This document shows positions 42,640 through 53,801 of a DNA stretch of 64,000 nt, one piece after another. The stretch spans positions 1,788,279 to 1,852,278 of the forward strand of contig JAHNZQ020003150.1 in assembly GCA_019155205.2 (NCBI GenBank). Reading direction: 5' to 3'. This DNA comes from Gracilaria vermiculophylla (taxonomy: Eukaryota; Rhodophyta; Florideophyceae; Gracilariales; Gracilariaceae). The number at the start of each line of letters is the position of its first letter. Position 1 is the first letter of the stretch. The notes under the pieces are model-generated. The model was not told the DNA's origin and did no database searches. It saw nothing but the letters and a program-made list of their open reading frames with translations. The position numbers were made by a program, and so were the translations under genes.

Positions 42640-42900
42640 ACGTAAAAGTCGAACTCTTTTAGGCGAAGCATCCACCGCATTAGGCGGGCGGATAGATCTA
42701 CAAAATTTGTTAATGACTTTCCAGAATAATGATCCGTTTATGTAGCAGAATGCCTTTCTGTAGGTAAATTCGTAGTTAGAGGAGCGCCCCCACCATGGAT
42801 AGGCATTGTTGTTTCATACGAAATAGTTTCTCTCATGGAAAGTAAGGGTCCTCAACAAATACCCGATGGGTTTACGCTCTCCATCTGGGGTTCTTTAAAA
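42640..42900 (-). pseudogene. Ty3-C RNase H remnant
   Basis: On the minus strand, fragments in shifting frames read as 'KPIGYLLRTLTFHERNYF' (about 42870-42815) and DLSARLMRWMLRLKEFDFYV (about 42705-42645), matching 'kPigY.SR.Lt..ErnYs' and 'd.sgrlmRWrlrL.efdf.i' of Ty3 RNase H and the equivalent Ty3-B segment. Confidence 0.68.
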
Positions 42901-43379
42901 GAAAGCTAAACATATCTGACTGTCACAGAGATCCGTGTCCACAGAGCACGTGAGATCCAATCCAAGATTTGACAGAATGGGACCTATTATCTTTGTCATG
43001 TTCAAGGATCGAAACGTGCCTGATAAATCGCTGGCGAATGACTTAAGCGTAAGCAACTGATGTTTCCACAATAGCAATTCTAGTGAAACGGAAATAAAAA
43101 ACTACCTTCGGATGAACCGTCGGTACACGTTGATTAATCCTAGAGCATCAAACTCATATCCCAAGCCACGAAGGTGCCTGTTCGAATGTCACCCAGATGC
43201 CTTGGTGGCTCTTCAGCTCCTTTAAAAGGGTACGGGTATGCTCCTCTTCGGTCACCAGTTATAGTTACACGATAAACTACAATCAGGTCTTCGTTTGGCT
43301 TTTGAGTGTCTGTATGGATCTTAACTTCTTTTGCGAACAACCTTCTTAGGCCTATGTGACGGACTTCACCTGAAATTGT

Positions 43380-43990
43380 TTAATTGCTTGCCGCCCAGGA
43401 CTGATAGTGTAACGTAGGCGTGATGATCTCATTAAGAAACTCATAGATTCGAAGCTTAAAGGTTACTTCTGATTTTAAAGTACTGATAGAGGTACACTGA
43501 TCGTCCAAATTACTGGAAAAGAACATTACATAATCCAAGTACACTAGTCTCGTCCAACGTTGAGAGTGATTTATCCTAACTTCAATGGATCTCTGAAAAG
43601 TTATGAGTGCATGTTTTGAACGAAATAGAATCTTCGTGAAGCGGTACGAACCAGTAGAGCACTGAAAAAACGTCTTATGAAGGTCCACGTTTCAGACGGG
43701 GACTTTTTAACAATCTAGGTTGTTTTCAAAATCCGCGAGAACTGTAGCATGAACGGGTAAGTCGATATAGCCGTCTACACAAGCAACCGGGTAGAGATAT
43801 GAAACTATGGTGGCGTTCAACTTGCCGTATTTGACACAGAAACACCATGAACCGTCTGCTTACGGGCCAAGAACAACCAGGGACGCCCAAGGGGGTTGTA
43901 ATCGCTCTATATCGCTGGCATGGAGTATTCTCCCCGCTGGGGTTTTTTATTCCTTCCGAACCTTTGTTTCAGCCCGTTAAAGTGGTTGTG
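43380..43990 (-). pseudogene. Ty3-C reverse transcriptase remnant
   Basis: WASLVVLGPKADGSWCFCVK YGKLNATIV (about 43925-43835) is RT motif 1-2 ('aSPvvlv.KkdGswRfCvDYr.LN..t'). YRFTKILFRSKHALITFQRS (about 43650-43590) matches 'y.f..mPFGl.nAp.tFqr.m', and LVYLDYVMFFSSNLDD (about 43550-43500) holds the polymerase box as YLDYVMFF, in which the second Asp is replaced by Tyr. Confidence 0.78.
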
Positions 43991-44030
43991 TGACAACCCG
44001 ATTTTTTAGCAACAAATCTATCCGACTTTC

Positions 44031-47000
44031 ATTACAGTTAATCTCGCCAAGCGAGCTAATCACGCCGGTAACTTTCAATGACATTGTCCGTATACACTTT
44101 AAGTTCGAAAATTGGACATGGGACAGGTTCAAGGCCTCAAGTCACGTAACGACATCGATCCAATCATAGCCTGTCAGACGTTGATCCAGACTAGGTGAGG
44201 CGTCCTGATTGACATAGTTCTCCGCTGCGCAGGCTGCGTTCGGCATTCTGGCAGTACGAACCAGCTTTGGGGCCTCATTTGGAGCGAGAAACTTTTCATC
44301 TATGGATGTCACTACTCCAATTATCTGGAAAGCCACCACCCGTGTAGAATTCAATGCCAGTATGGGAAGCCAGGCCAAAAGAAATCGCTTGGTGTTGTGG
44401 TACATACTTTACTTTGACGCCAAAAATGGTGACAAAGATTCCAAATTGATTATGTTTTGTAACGCATACAGTCCTGTCCGCATGAGCGAGTCCCCGACGC
44501 TCACTCAGTATAGTGATGCTTCAACGTCCCTCAAACCTTGTTGGTGGGCGTTGAAATAAACCAAGGCCTACGTGGCGGGTAATGCTGTTATTCGTTCTGC
44601 AACGTTGAGCTTGGTTGACTCCCAGGATCCCAACGGCGGTTTCTCCACGGCAGGTGAAGGCATCTGCATCTTCACGCTCTGCCAAAGCGGTTGTCGGACT
44701 ATGAGGACTGACGACCAATCCTCCAAACCATTCTTTTTCGGATTGTTTCTGCAATTCGATTTCATAATTTGCAGAACAAAATGATTGGCGCAACCATAAC
44801 GGGTAAAACGGTGAAATCCAGCTCCTTTGCCGATCTTCCCAGACTCAAGAACCCATCAATAACAAAAACCATTTGGAAGGGAATATTGATTGCGTCTGCG
44901 ACATCGGGCACAACGGTGCTGCGTAGGCAATGCTACAGAGGATGAGGGAAACCCGTGTCAACCCTGAAGTGTTGCCTTGCTTAACTCTCATAAAGCGCTA
45001 AGAAGCGCACCATACCTTGCTTGTGCAGTTCCAGGTCACGAAAAACCTCGTCTTTTGTCTTCAAAATTCCTAAAACGCGATTTCAGATCCGTTCACATCA
45101 TACCGGTTTCCTATATGACGGAAAATAGCAACGTATTCAGAATGCACGTCTATGGTACCTTTTTCAAGATGCTCACCGGGGAGCAAGGTGACGATGCCTG
45201 GGCGTCGTCAACCTCAAATTCTACGATGTCATGATAAGAAGCAAAACTCCCCCATGGTAGTCGGTCTGAGAGGATTCCGTGGCGGGCTCCCGCCGGAGCC
45301 CCCAGCAATGCGTACTTCTGCCGTATGCGGATGATTCACGTCAGGAGAAGCAAAGGTACAATTTCCATGTTTGTTGATGAATGTTCCAGTGGACTTAGAA
45401 GTCAGCCGAAACCGCAGGGGTGTGGTACGAGCCAACGAATGAGGTAAGTCCGTCTTCGGAAGAAGATACGACGACATGGATAAAATTTACTCTTCTCCGG
45501 AATCAAGGCCCAGTAGGTACTACCATAAGTGCCATTTCCTTCAGATTCAAAGAACGCTGCATGTATCTGTGGCCGCGCAAGTATCAAAGATGGCAGAAAA
45601 TGGCGCTCTACGAGATTGAAGGTGCAGCATTCCGGACTCCGAGGGGCCTCGTCGGGTTCCAATGATCTACCCAACCGAGGACAGTAAGCACTCTTCATCC
45701 AATTTGTATACGACAAAAGAGATGCTAGAGTTTGGTTACAAACCTTTTAAAGGACTCGAGACTACTCCTTAGCTTTTAATGTGGTTCAATGCGAACCTTT
45801 CATCGTGGGTAATAATTTTGTTGTAGGTGATTACCAAACATCACTGTGAAGAAATACAAACTTTTCCGGACCGATTTGAGAGCTTTACTGGGGCCAATAA
45901 AAAGGAAATAAAAGCTTTAGTTATCCACCTGAGACCTTTATCTATTTTCATTCTGCGGGAAATACACTGGCATAACGGTGAAAAGTCTTATTTTGGCTGA
46001 CAGAGTAGTGGGTTCCAATTTCTACAGCATACCAGCAGGTACCGTTGAGCGTAAAAATGGCCGACCAAATGGCGGTACTTGGGCTAACCAAACGCTGGAA
46101 GGACTGCACGGTCTCGTGCGATCAGGTCCGTTTTCCCTCAATTGCCCAATATGAGCCTTGAACGGAGAAGAATTGCTTCGGTGGGACTACACGGAAAAAT
46201 TACGATGGTACTAAATATGCCAAAGCTTCGGTTATGTCAATCACGTCATTTCCGCACTAAAGCATATTAGAACGTCTAGTTCCGAAAGTAAAGCATGCCC
46301 AGAAAAAAGAACGGTTCTTCACGGAAAGCTGTATCCATATGTTGCAGTCCTACACTTTGCTAATCTCATGGATTATGTCTCATACTAAACAGAATGTTCC
46401 AGCTGATATTACCACTCTGAAACCAATATCATGTTTAGTGTTTTTCGTTGATTGTGTCGGTCGTGGCATTCAGTTCTTCCTACCCTCAATTCGTAATCAG
46501 ATATTCTCGTAGGGAGACGATGAACGGTCGCAACTGGAACTCCACTTCTGGTGCTCATGGTCAAAGTCACTCTGAAAGGTTTCGGAATCAGAAAAGGTCA
46601 AAAATACAATAGAGAAGAAGTCTAGGTGGTACCCACAGGTTTTTGTATTCTTTTTCTTTATGCGGTCTTTTCGGATTTCATGTCCGCACTACCCCAAAGG
46701 AGAACTTTCCATGAAGGATGTTCGAACCTGTCTCTCACGAGGTGCTTTAGGGGCAGACACTTCTGCACGCGAGACACACGAGCCGGGCGTAATTCCGGGG
46801 CCTAACAGTAGCAACGAGTGCAGTAGAAAAACGAATGCAGAAACCGGATATCCGGCATGTCCTGTGATTGAGGCAGTTTCAGTAATGTTTGGTCAGAATT
46901 CCCTGTAATGTATCGAGCTGTCTCGGCGCGGCCGGGTAATATATTGGGCCTTGCGGGTTTCAGGCAAGCTGCGTTGAGTGGGTGGCGCACGTAGTCCAAA

Positions 47001-47039
47001 AAGGGGTAGACCGGAGGTCCGTTGGGGATAGCCTCGTAC
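44031..47039. other. Unassigned sequence, probably 5' part of Ty3-C and other repeats
   Basis: About 3 kb with many overlapping short frames but no recognisable Gag, protease or host domain. By position between an LTR-like repeat (47.0-47.5 kb) and a minus-strand RT (43.9 kb) it is where Ty3-C gag and protease would be, but this could not be confirmed. Confidence 0.35.
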
Positions 47040-47521
47040 GAAAGTGAACCTGAAAGAGGGAGAAAATAGTCCGGATAGTGGCTCTTGGCGTCACGGGCAT
47101 TTGACTTTCGCATTCCACGGCGTACGTCTCCAGGGTGGAAAGAGTTACCCGCGTGGGCGTCAATATCAGACCGAAGATTCCGATTGATGCGGTTTACTGC
47201 GCGAGACGGCTGAAGTGCCGACGCCTTTAGTACTATAGCTTAAGTGCCGAGACAGCTGACATGAGAAAATAAAGAAAATAGCGAAAATACTAAATTAACC
47301 GTGCAAGGCAGGTGGCAGCCGGCGCCCACAGTGTAGCCATCGGGACGCGCGTGGCTGCCACATGCGCGCCACGTCGAGCGACACGCGCCGGGTGGGTTGC
47401 TCCGGAATTCACGGCGCAAACAGACTTGAATCGCGCCAGCGACATTCACCGTTTTCATATATGGGGCCTAACCGGGATCCGGTGAATCGGCTAAGTGCCA
47501 AAGAAAAACCTCCCTGGAAGG
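47040..47521 (-). repeat. LTR/leader-like dispersed repeat, copy 1
   Basis: On the minus strand the segments GAGGTTTTTCTTTGGCACTTA, CATATATGAAAACGGTGAAT, CCCGGCGCGTG and CACCTGCCTTGCACGGTTAA (47521-47290) and then GTAACTCTTTCCACCCTGGA to GACTATTTTCTCCC (about 47145-47065) match 57283-57545 and 58120-58250 on the plus strand in the same order. A TATA-like CATATATGAA supports an LTR or promoter. About 240 bp upstream on the minus strand, TGTAACGGGGTGG at 47764 could be an LTR start. Confidence 0.6.
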
Positions 47522-48303
47522 CGTTAAACTTCATTTCCCCCCCTCAAGGCACGGCGTGCATCTCGATGAGGGAGATCCATGTCAGAGAGTGGTGATGAGA
47601 GTACGCCCGACTCGCCCGCTTCCCGAATTCTACCTCGACGCCCAGCAGCTGTTGCTTGTGAATCCTCTCCGACTACTTCGGCTACGGTCCCCAACGAACG
47701 CATGATGTCCGAACGCACTCCAAACCACCCCGCAAAGGGCGTAACCGGCTTCCACCCCGTTACAATCCTGCGGCGTAGTCACACTTTGCGTACCTTGTAG
47801 ATACCCTGCCTCAAAGCCATGTCATCGCGCAGTTCCTACGAGAGGTCGGCCTTCGTCCTAGCGAGACTTTGCAGGATGTGGCTGCGATGCGGTAGGCTCT
47901 TGCAAATCGCCTTGGCGAAAGCATCCGGTCTTTGGAGAGGCAGTGATAACCTGTTAGCGTCATGAGCACTTCCCGGGATAGGGTACCTGCAAAAATGCGT
48001 GCGATTTGCGTCTTTCAGTAAAAAGCCTTGCGGCTTTCTTTGCGTGGAATTGTTCTTTGCTCTTACGCGAGCGCGCATCGAGCGATAGTTACCGGCATAT
48101 ATCGGAGAGTCTGCCATCAATCATGGAAAAAACATGGTCATAGTGGCTTGCATTGCGCGATGAACCCAACGAGCTGGGTGTAAAAACCATGATAGTTGAA
48201 AGGGAAGAAAAAGAAATGGGGGGTTGAGGTCATGTTTTACTGTCAATGTCCGCACTTAATGGTTGCGTGGAGCTCCTTCAGTTCTTGCGGTTTCTTATGC
48301 CAC
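47522..48303. other. Unassigned sequence 3' of Ty3-B
   Basis: About 780 bp between the Ty3-B chromodomain stop and the LTR-like repeat. No LTR matching the one at 52094 was found here. Confidence 0.35.
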
Positions 48304-48700
48304 CTAGGACTGACCCAGTGTCTCTGGCAAAAGTATTTTCGCCTTGTGGAGGTACTGTAAAACCGCCGAGAGGGGTAGATGCTCGATCAGATCTAGCGTA
48401 TTCCAATTCTGTTCGTATCCGTACCAACGGACTCTGTACCATAAGCTCCCCTCGGGGTCCCCTTCGTGTCCGACAACGCGGTCAAGGTCGTACCCTTGAA
48501 TGTACACTTCGCGGCCCTCCAGTGTTAGTATCAGACATGAGGCGTTCTAATTCCCTTCGTGGGACCATATATCCCACATAATGGTATCCTAGGAGAGCGT
48601 TTGCTCGGTTTTCTTGTCCTCCTGGTATTCCGGACGAGACCATTGGGGTTTAAATGAGGTTCCGGGCTTAAGTTCGGCTGGCTCTGCAGACGGGGAGATC
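48304..48700 (-). pseudogene. Ty3-B integrase tail and chromodomain
   Basis: DRVVGHEGDPEGSLWYRVRW YGYEQNWNTLDLIEHLP (about 48485-48375) matches the chromodomain pattern 'E.Il.hr...g...YlVrW.GY....tWep...l', with the WYRVRWYGY strand pair very clear. The C-terminal helix (SAVLQYLHKAKI) follows and the frame stops at 48304. Upstream (about 48600-48510) GYMVPRRELERLMSD links it to the integrase tail. Chromodomains target insertion to chromatin marks. Confidence 0.78.
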
Positions 48701-49297
48701 CACGTTTCAGTTTGCGACTGCTCAGTGACTGGGCCCTTGGCGTCGTCGAGAGCCACCATTCGCTGCGTCTGAACTGGGTCCGTGTGATTGGCACGTTCGC
48801 AATCCACCAGAGTGATATGCATACGCATCCGCGATAGTGTGGCATTCAAATCCACAGATCCGTACATGTAGTCGTTTGTGATTGCGGCCCTAGGCGTTTC
48901 CTCTCCCGGGTTTCCCCGCGCTGTTCCCGCCAGCGGGGGGTGCCTGAACAACGGCGTGCCATTGAAAAGGCAAGGAACTCCGATCCGCGATCGGGCGGCC
49001 AGCACCCTTCCCCTCAGACAGAATGACAACCTGTGGGCGCGCCGCCGCCATCGGGAGAAGGTACACACGACAGAGAGGTGGACAGAGCCGCGCGAAAGGA
49101 CGATAAAGCGCAGCCGGGACACTCGACAGTGGCAGAAGGTCTGAACATCACTGTGTGGAGTGGCGAAGCACAAGAGGTCGGGAGATCTTGGTCTTGGAAC
49201 GGCTGAATGTCAGGACAAAGACATCGTCAGCTATTGAGACCTCATGGGAGGGAGTAGGTGCTTCTTTGGCGCGTTAGCGTGACAGGCGCTGCTGTTT

Positions 49298-50200
49298 CTA
49301 GCTAAAGGCGATTACCACCGTGTAGCGGTTGGAGGACGCAACCCGGAAGTGGTTATCTGCCACGCGCGAGTGCCTATGGCTACTGCTATCCTTCGTGGTG
49401 TTGAAGAGATTCTTGCGGACGAACATGCAGGTCCCAGGGTTAACACGCTCTTGCAGGTGACCACGCGGGGAATCATCGAAGTTCCGCTTACATGTGGCCG
49501 CGAAAAGACCAGATCGAACGGAGCGAGACTCAAGTCCGGTGTACGTGCGTATTGAATGCATATGTCACGGCATCCGTGAAGGGATCCCACGAGGTGGGAT
49601 GACCTGGGACATAGTTGCGCAGCGATGCCAGTAGTGTGCGGTTGAACCGTTCAACCTGCCTGTCAGTTGGTGGATGATAGGTCGTGGTACAGGGATTCCT
49701 CACGCCCAGTATGTGGCAGGCGTCTTGAAAGAAGCGTGACGTAAATCGCTTGCCGTTGTCGAATAGTAATTCGACAGGAGACCCATTAACAAAGACCCAG
49801 TGCATTACAAACGCTTGTGCAACCGCGAAAACGGAGATCGTCCTTACGGGAACTGTCCACACAAGCTTCAAATAGCGGTTGGTGATTACGAGCAGAAAGC
49901 TGTTTCATTTCTCGGTCTTCAAGAGTTGGTCAAGAATGCTAATGTCGACAAACTAGAGAGGAACCGTGGCAGGGAAAGTCTTCAACTTGTTGGAATGCTT
50001 CCGGAGTGTGACCCGGTTCTTTGCAAATTGTTTGCAGAATCGCACAGTGGCATAGCAATCTAGTGCGATCGTGGGCCACTAGAAGTCCCGGCAAAGGGTT
50101 AGACAAAGTGTCCTCCCACCCGAGTGTCCGCCAAGCTTCGGGTAGTATTAGAGATGAAGGACCATAGGCTGGAGAGAATGGGGCACCACAATCTGTTGGT
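49298..50200 (-). pseudogene. Ty3-B integrase core
   Basis: 49871-49530 reads VELLFDNGKRFTSRFFQDAC then TTTYHPPTDRQVERFNRTLL ASLRNYV. This includes the second catalytic Asp (FDNG) and the Glu of the 'HPqtdGqvErfNr.l' motif (here DRQVERFNR, with Gly to Arg). The first Asp region and zinc domain lie upstream to about 50200 in other frames. The reading continues in another frame to about 49298. Confidence 0.8.
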
Positions 50201-50309
50201 GACGCTCCACGTTTCAGATCAGATAGTCCGTGTCGTTCACCTCAAAAGGTTGGTGTTCGGCACCGTTCAGACGGGCACGTAGTTTCACGCAGAATCGCTC
50301 CCTCAACTG

Positions 50310-50807
50310 TTATCGGATAAATTTCTCCATATTGGTTGGCGTGAAGTTCCCGGGCGGGGCGTGCTCGCCGTCATCAGAAGCCAGGAGCTGGTCGATGTCG
50401 CCGGGGCTATCCCCGTCGAGGCTCCAGTGCGGAGTTTCCGGGGTAATCCTTTTGGCAACGAAGCAGGGGATTTCGTCCTCGTCGGGGTGGCTGACGGGGT
50501 CTCCTTTTCCAGGCAAATGCAAAAGAGCATCAGCTTTCACGTTCTGTGCACCCTTCTCGGAAACCAAGTCGAATGAGGATTACGCCTGGCGAAGCCTCCA
50601 CCGCATTAAGTGGCCTGATGGATCGACAATGTTCATTAGCCACCTCAAGGAAGAATGCTCCGTAAAAACGATGAAGGGCACCCCAGTTAGATAGGGAAGG
50701 AGTGTGGACGGCGCCCACAACACGGCAGGGCACTCGTTCTCCGAGACGGAATAGTTCCTTTTGTGAGCGTTGAGAGTCCTGGACCAATAACCGATTGGTT
50801 TGCACAC
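50310..50807 (-). pseudogene. Ty3-B RNase H
   Basis: KPIGYWSRTLNAHKRNYSVS ENE (50801-50735), then FIVFTEHSSLRWLMNIVDPS GHLMRWRLR (about 50680-50590) match 'kPigywSrtL...ErnYs.~E.E' and 'F.v.TDHssL.wL......sgrl.RW.l.L'; the TDH catalytic Asp is Glu here (TEHSS). The end VKADALLHLPGKGD (about 50530) keeps 'n..aDaLSR'-like residues in another frame. Confidence 0.82.
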
Positions 50808-51128
50808 CCCTTCGGGGCTTGTCTAAAATAGTGCAGAACCCATTTGGTGGTCGCTGGAATCCGTATCCACGGAATACGGGAGGCCCAACTTGGAAAATGA
50901 CAAGATTGGAGCCGTTGTCACTACCCTGCTCAGTGACTAGATAGCCGCAGACTGATCGGTGGGGAATAGCGCGTGATTTGGCGGCTGCTCTCTCGGCAGT
51001 AAAGCGTTAAGCGGCGCGGCGGCACCCGAGAAACCCGGAATGAACCGTCAATAGACGTTGACTAATCCAAGTAGGGATCTCAATTCCGTTTGCGTCCGAG
51101 GTTCTTGCGCCTCATTGAGGGACGGGAC

Positions 51129-51758
51129 TCAAATGTTTTCGATCATGCATCGTCCGGGACGGATGATGTGACCGAAATACCTCATGTTATCTGCTAAGAA
51201 CTCAAACCTCCTAAGCTTCAGGGTGATATTTGCGTCACGCGGTACCGTCATCACGCCCGGCAAGTGGGTGAGATGAGTATCTAAGTTGTTGGGAAAGATT
51301 AATTTGTCGTCCAGGTATTCAAGGCACGTCCGCCATTTGAATTTGTTCATGAGGACGCCAATTGCCCTTTGAAACGTTGCGGGCGCATTGGTCAAACAAT
51401 AAGGCATCCGCTAGAAGCAGTAGGACACGGAGCGGCACAAAAACGTTGTTTTGTCACCGTCTTCCTCCCTGAAGGGGATCTGATAGTAGCCCCAATTGCC
51501 GTCGAGAGCTGTGAAAACGGGAGCATAACCACAAAAGTCTATGCACTCATCCGTTCGAGGAATGCGGTAGGTATTCCGGATCGTCGTGGCATTATGCCGG
51601 CGGTAGTCTAGATCTTCTATTGCAATGAAAGGCTCATTGATGAGGTGGTGTGCATATTTCTGACCGTATAGGCACAATACATCTTGATCAGGTTGAGAGA
51701 TTCTTCTGTACTGAACTGCCGACACATAAGACGCACTTGCTGGCTTCGGTAAATGCAA
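51129..51758 (-). pseudogene. Ty3-B reverse transcriptase
   Basis: Frames 51758-51411 and 51407-51129 together carry HNATTIRNTYRIPRTDECID, FTALDGNWGYYQIPFREEDG KTTFLC (first catalytic Asp in LDGNWGYYQ), MPYCLTNAPATFQRAIGVLM and CLEYLDDKLIF (YLDD polymerase box). All RT catalytic residues are retained, with a frame break at about 51409. C-terminal thumb residues (LRRFEFLADNMRYFGHII) follow. Confidence 0.85.
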
Positions 51759-51785
51759 ATATCATATAAATCCAATAGAGAATTT

Positions 51786-51885
51786 NNNNNNNNNNNNNNN
51801 NNNNNNNNNNNNNNNNNNNNNNNNNNNNNNNNNNNNNNNNNNNNNNNNNNNNNNNNNNNNNNNNNNNNNNNNNNNNNNNNNNNNN
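51786..51885. other. Assembly gap (100 N)
   Basis: 100 N between Ty3-B RT and an LTR fragment. Confidence 0.99.
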
Positions 51886-52094
51886 GGCGCTCTGTCGTCG
51901 GGCGCTTGAAATGTTCGATGCCTGCTTGAAGTGCTTGAAGCACACGACGCAATGTTGCGCAGTGGCTTGAACCAAGCGTCGTGCTGACAAACTGCAATGT
52001 TCTTGTACGCCGTGTTGCGACGTGCAGGGACAAGGCTTGCAGTTTGAAGCGCGACTCGCTTGAATCGCTAGGGTATAAGGCTGGGTTCGTTACA
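51886..52094 (-). repeat. LTR fragment of the 28.36-kb solo-LTR family
   Basis: On the minus strand it starts TGTAACGAACCCAGCC at 52094 and matches 28357 onward (GCGATTCAAGCGAGTCGCGC, GTTTGTCAGCACGACGCTTG, CACTGCGCAACATTGCGTCG) until the gap at 51885. No TSD can be checked because its other end is in the gap. Confidence 0.85.
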
Positions 52095-53702
52095 CTTACA
52101 TGTTCTCCGGCTCCTTGATATTTTTGGGCATTGGGTACAGCGCACTTGTTTAGAAATTTATCTAAAAGCGTCCCTGCGTCTGAAATAAAATTTTAACGTC
52201 CATTAGCGCGCTTGTATAGTGTTGTTTTGTGATCCGAAATATTTAAAATAAATAATTCAATATATGCCTTTGATGCAGGTGCATGATTAGAAAGTATTAA
52301 AGCAAGTCCAATTGGCCATAAAGAAAACTTAAGTTTTGAAGCCACACAATTTATTTTTACATCTGACGTGTTTTGCACTGTAATAAACTTGCAGACAGAC
52401 GAAAAAAGTATTGAAGAATTACACCGGTAGCATATCGACAGTAACGAAAATTGCTAATCCCTCTTCAGTTCTGAAATATTTTTTTCATATTTAAAGAAAC
52501 ATGAGTTTTAGCAACGTAATTTTTAGATATCCCAATGGATATATATTTAATGATTTCGACTTGTAGGTATTCAAAAGTATAAGCCGACATGTGCATTATA
52601 TTTCGAAAACAATTCCCACTTCTTTGCATGGTTTGATGCAGTCGACTGCATTACAATATGCCTTTTGCAGGAGTTGAATTCTGTTTTGGAAACAATGAAC
52701 AATGTTACGACAAATTCACGAGACAAAAACAAATTTCGTTTTCATTATAGTTATTGACTTATTATGTACATAAAAAGAGTCGTCAATTAGACAATGTAAG
52801 CCCGTTTCTTCTTCAAAACCCGTGCAAAGAGGATAAGAGAGGTATCACAATTTTTTAGACTGACATTAAAATACACAAGAACACAGTACATTGAAAGCGG
52901 CATCAGCCTTTCCTGGACAATTTCCGGAGGTTTAGTTTATCTTGAGTATATTGGTTTAGAATGAAAAATGATAGGAAAGCAAAGGTGAATTATTTCCACA
53001 TAGATGTAATGTTTTCGTAGAAACCGTATCGCTACACCCTTCCGGCTGTTTCAGTGGTTTATAAAAATGGGATTTGATGATTTTTTGTGTTGCCCGATTT
53101 GACATAGATTTTTACAAGGTATGTTAGAACTCTTCTCTATACGCAAAACTCCTTTGGTGGGCAGTATATATTTATTCTAGCACGGGAACTGTAATGTTCA
53201 TGTTGCTTGAAACTATTTGCGCACGTACTGATCAATAATACTTTGCATTCACACTCGGTATTTTTTCAAGTTAAATTTTAAATATTTCGAAGCTCAAAAA
53301 GAGATAAAACATTCCTTTCTAAAGTTTCACAAATATTAGACCTGGCCGCAAATACAAAAAGTTGGACATTATCAGGCTTTTGATCCCGCTCGTTTTCATC
53401 AATCAAATTTTCTACATCGCCAGTTTGGACAAACTCGCAAACACCTCCAAACTGGAGGTCTTAGGAGTTTACTGACGAGTTCTTGCACTCTAGCTTCGGC
53501 TGATCGCAGATGGCCCCTTTTGACAGGCACATCACGCGCTTCCCAGCGCTTTTGTCCCCCTCAATCAGTCTCATATCACCCGCTCTTTCTGCTCTGTGGC
53601 CACCTCCCACCGAGCCCAATCTGAACTCACTCAAACCCCATCTCCTTCACTAGTCCACCGCGATCTCATCACCGCCGTTCCACCACTTCCTCGACTTCTT
53701 CC
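52095..53702. other. AT-rich sequence without supported genes
   Basis: About 1.6 kb, AT-rich to about 53400. From about 53460 the composition changes and a plus-strand frame becomes open upstream of the Harbinger transposase, so the last part may be its 5' exon or leader. Confidence 0.45.
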
Positions 53703-53801
53703 CATCAATTACGTCGCAATCCCTTAATTGCTATCCAGTTTTCAATCTGTTTCCGGAATCCTCTGAAGGCCTGTGGCTTCAGCACGGATAGTGATGATGT
53801 C

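Larger units (their letters stand above)
41657..44030 (-). mobile_element. Ty3/gypsy retrotransposon Ty3-C (badly decayed pol)
   Basis: On the minus strand it contains RT (about 43990-43380), RNase H (about 42900-42640) and integrase pieces (about 42170-41657), in Ty3 order, with nearly every module frameshifted. It is homologous to Ty3-B in the integrase region (compare 41657-41990 with 49700-49870). Gag and protease were not recognised; the LTR-like repeat at 47040-47521 may be its 5' end. Confidence 0.75.
48304..51785 (-). mobile_element. Ty3/gypsy retrotransposon Ty3-B (chromovirus-like, decayed), cut by a gap
   Basis: Minus-strand order RT (51758-51129), RNase H (50807-50310), integrase (about 50200-49300) and chromodomain (48700-48304). 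Gag and protease should lie to the right but the sequence enters a 100-N gap at 51786. LTR sequence of the 28.36-kb solo-LTR family begins beyond the gap (51886-52094, minus), so that LTR may be its 5' end; no matching 3' LTR was found on the left. Frame breaks are common, so the element is inactive. Confidence 0.82.

Noticed and set aside
44302..45716. Several frames of 80-105 codons on both strands
   Set aside because: None shows a retrotransposon or host domain; strands conflict. Left as unassigned sequence.
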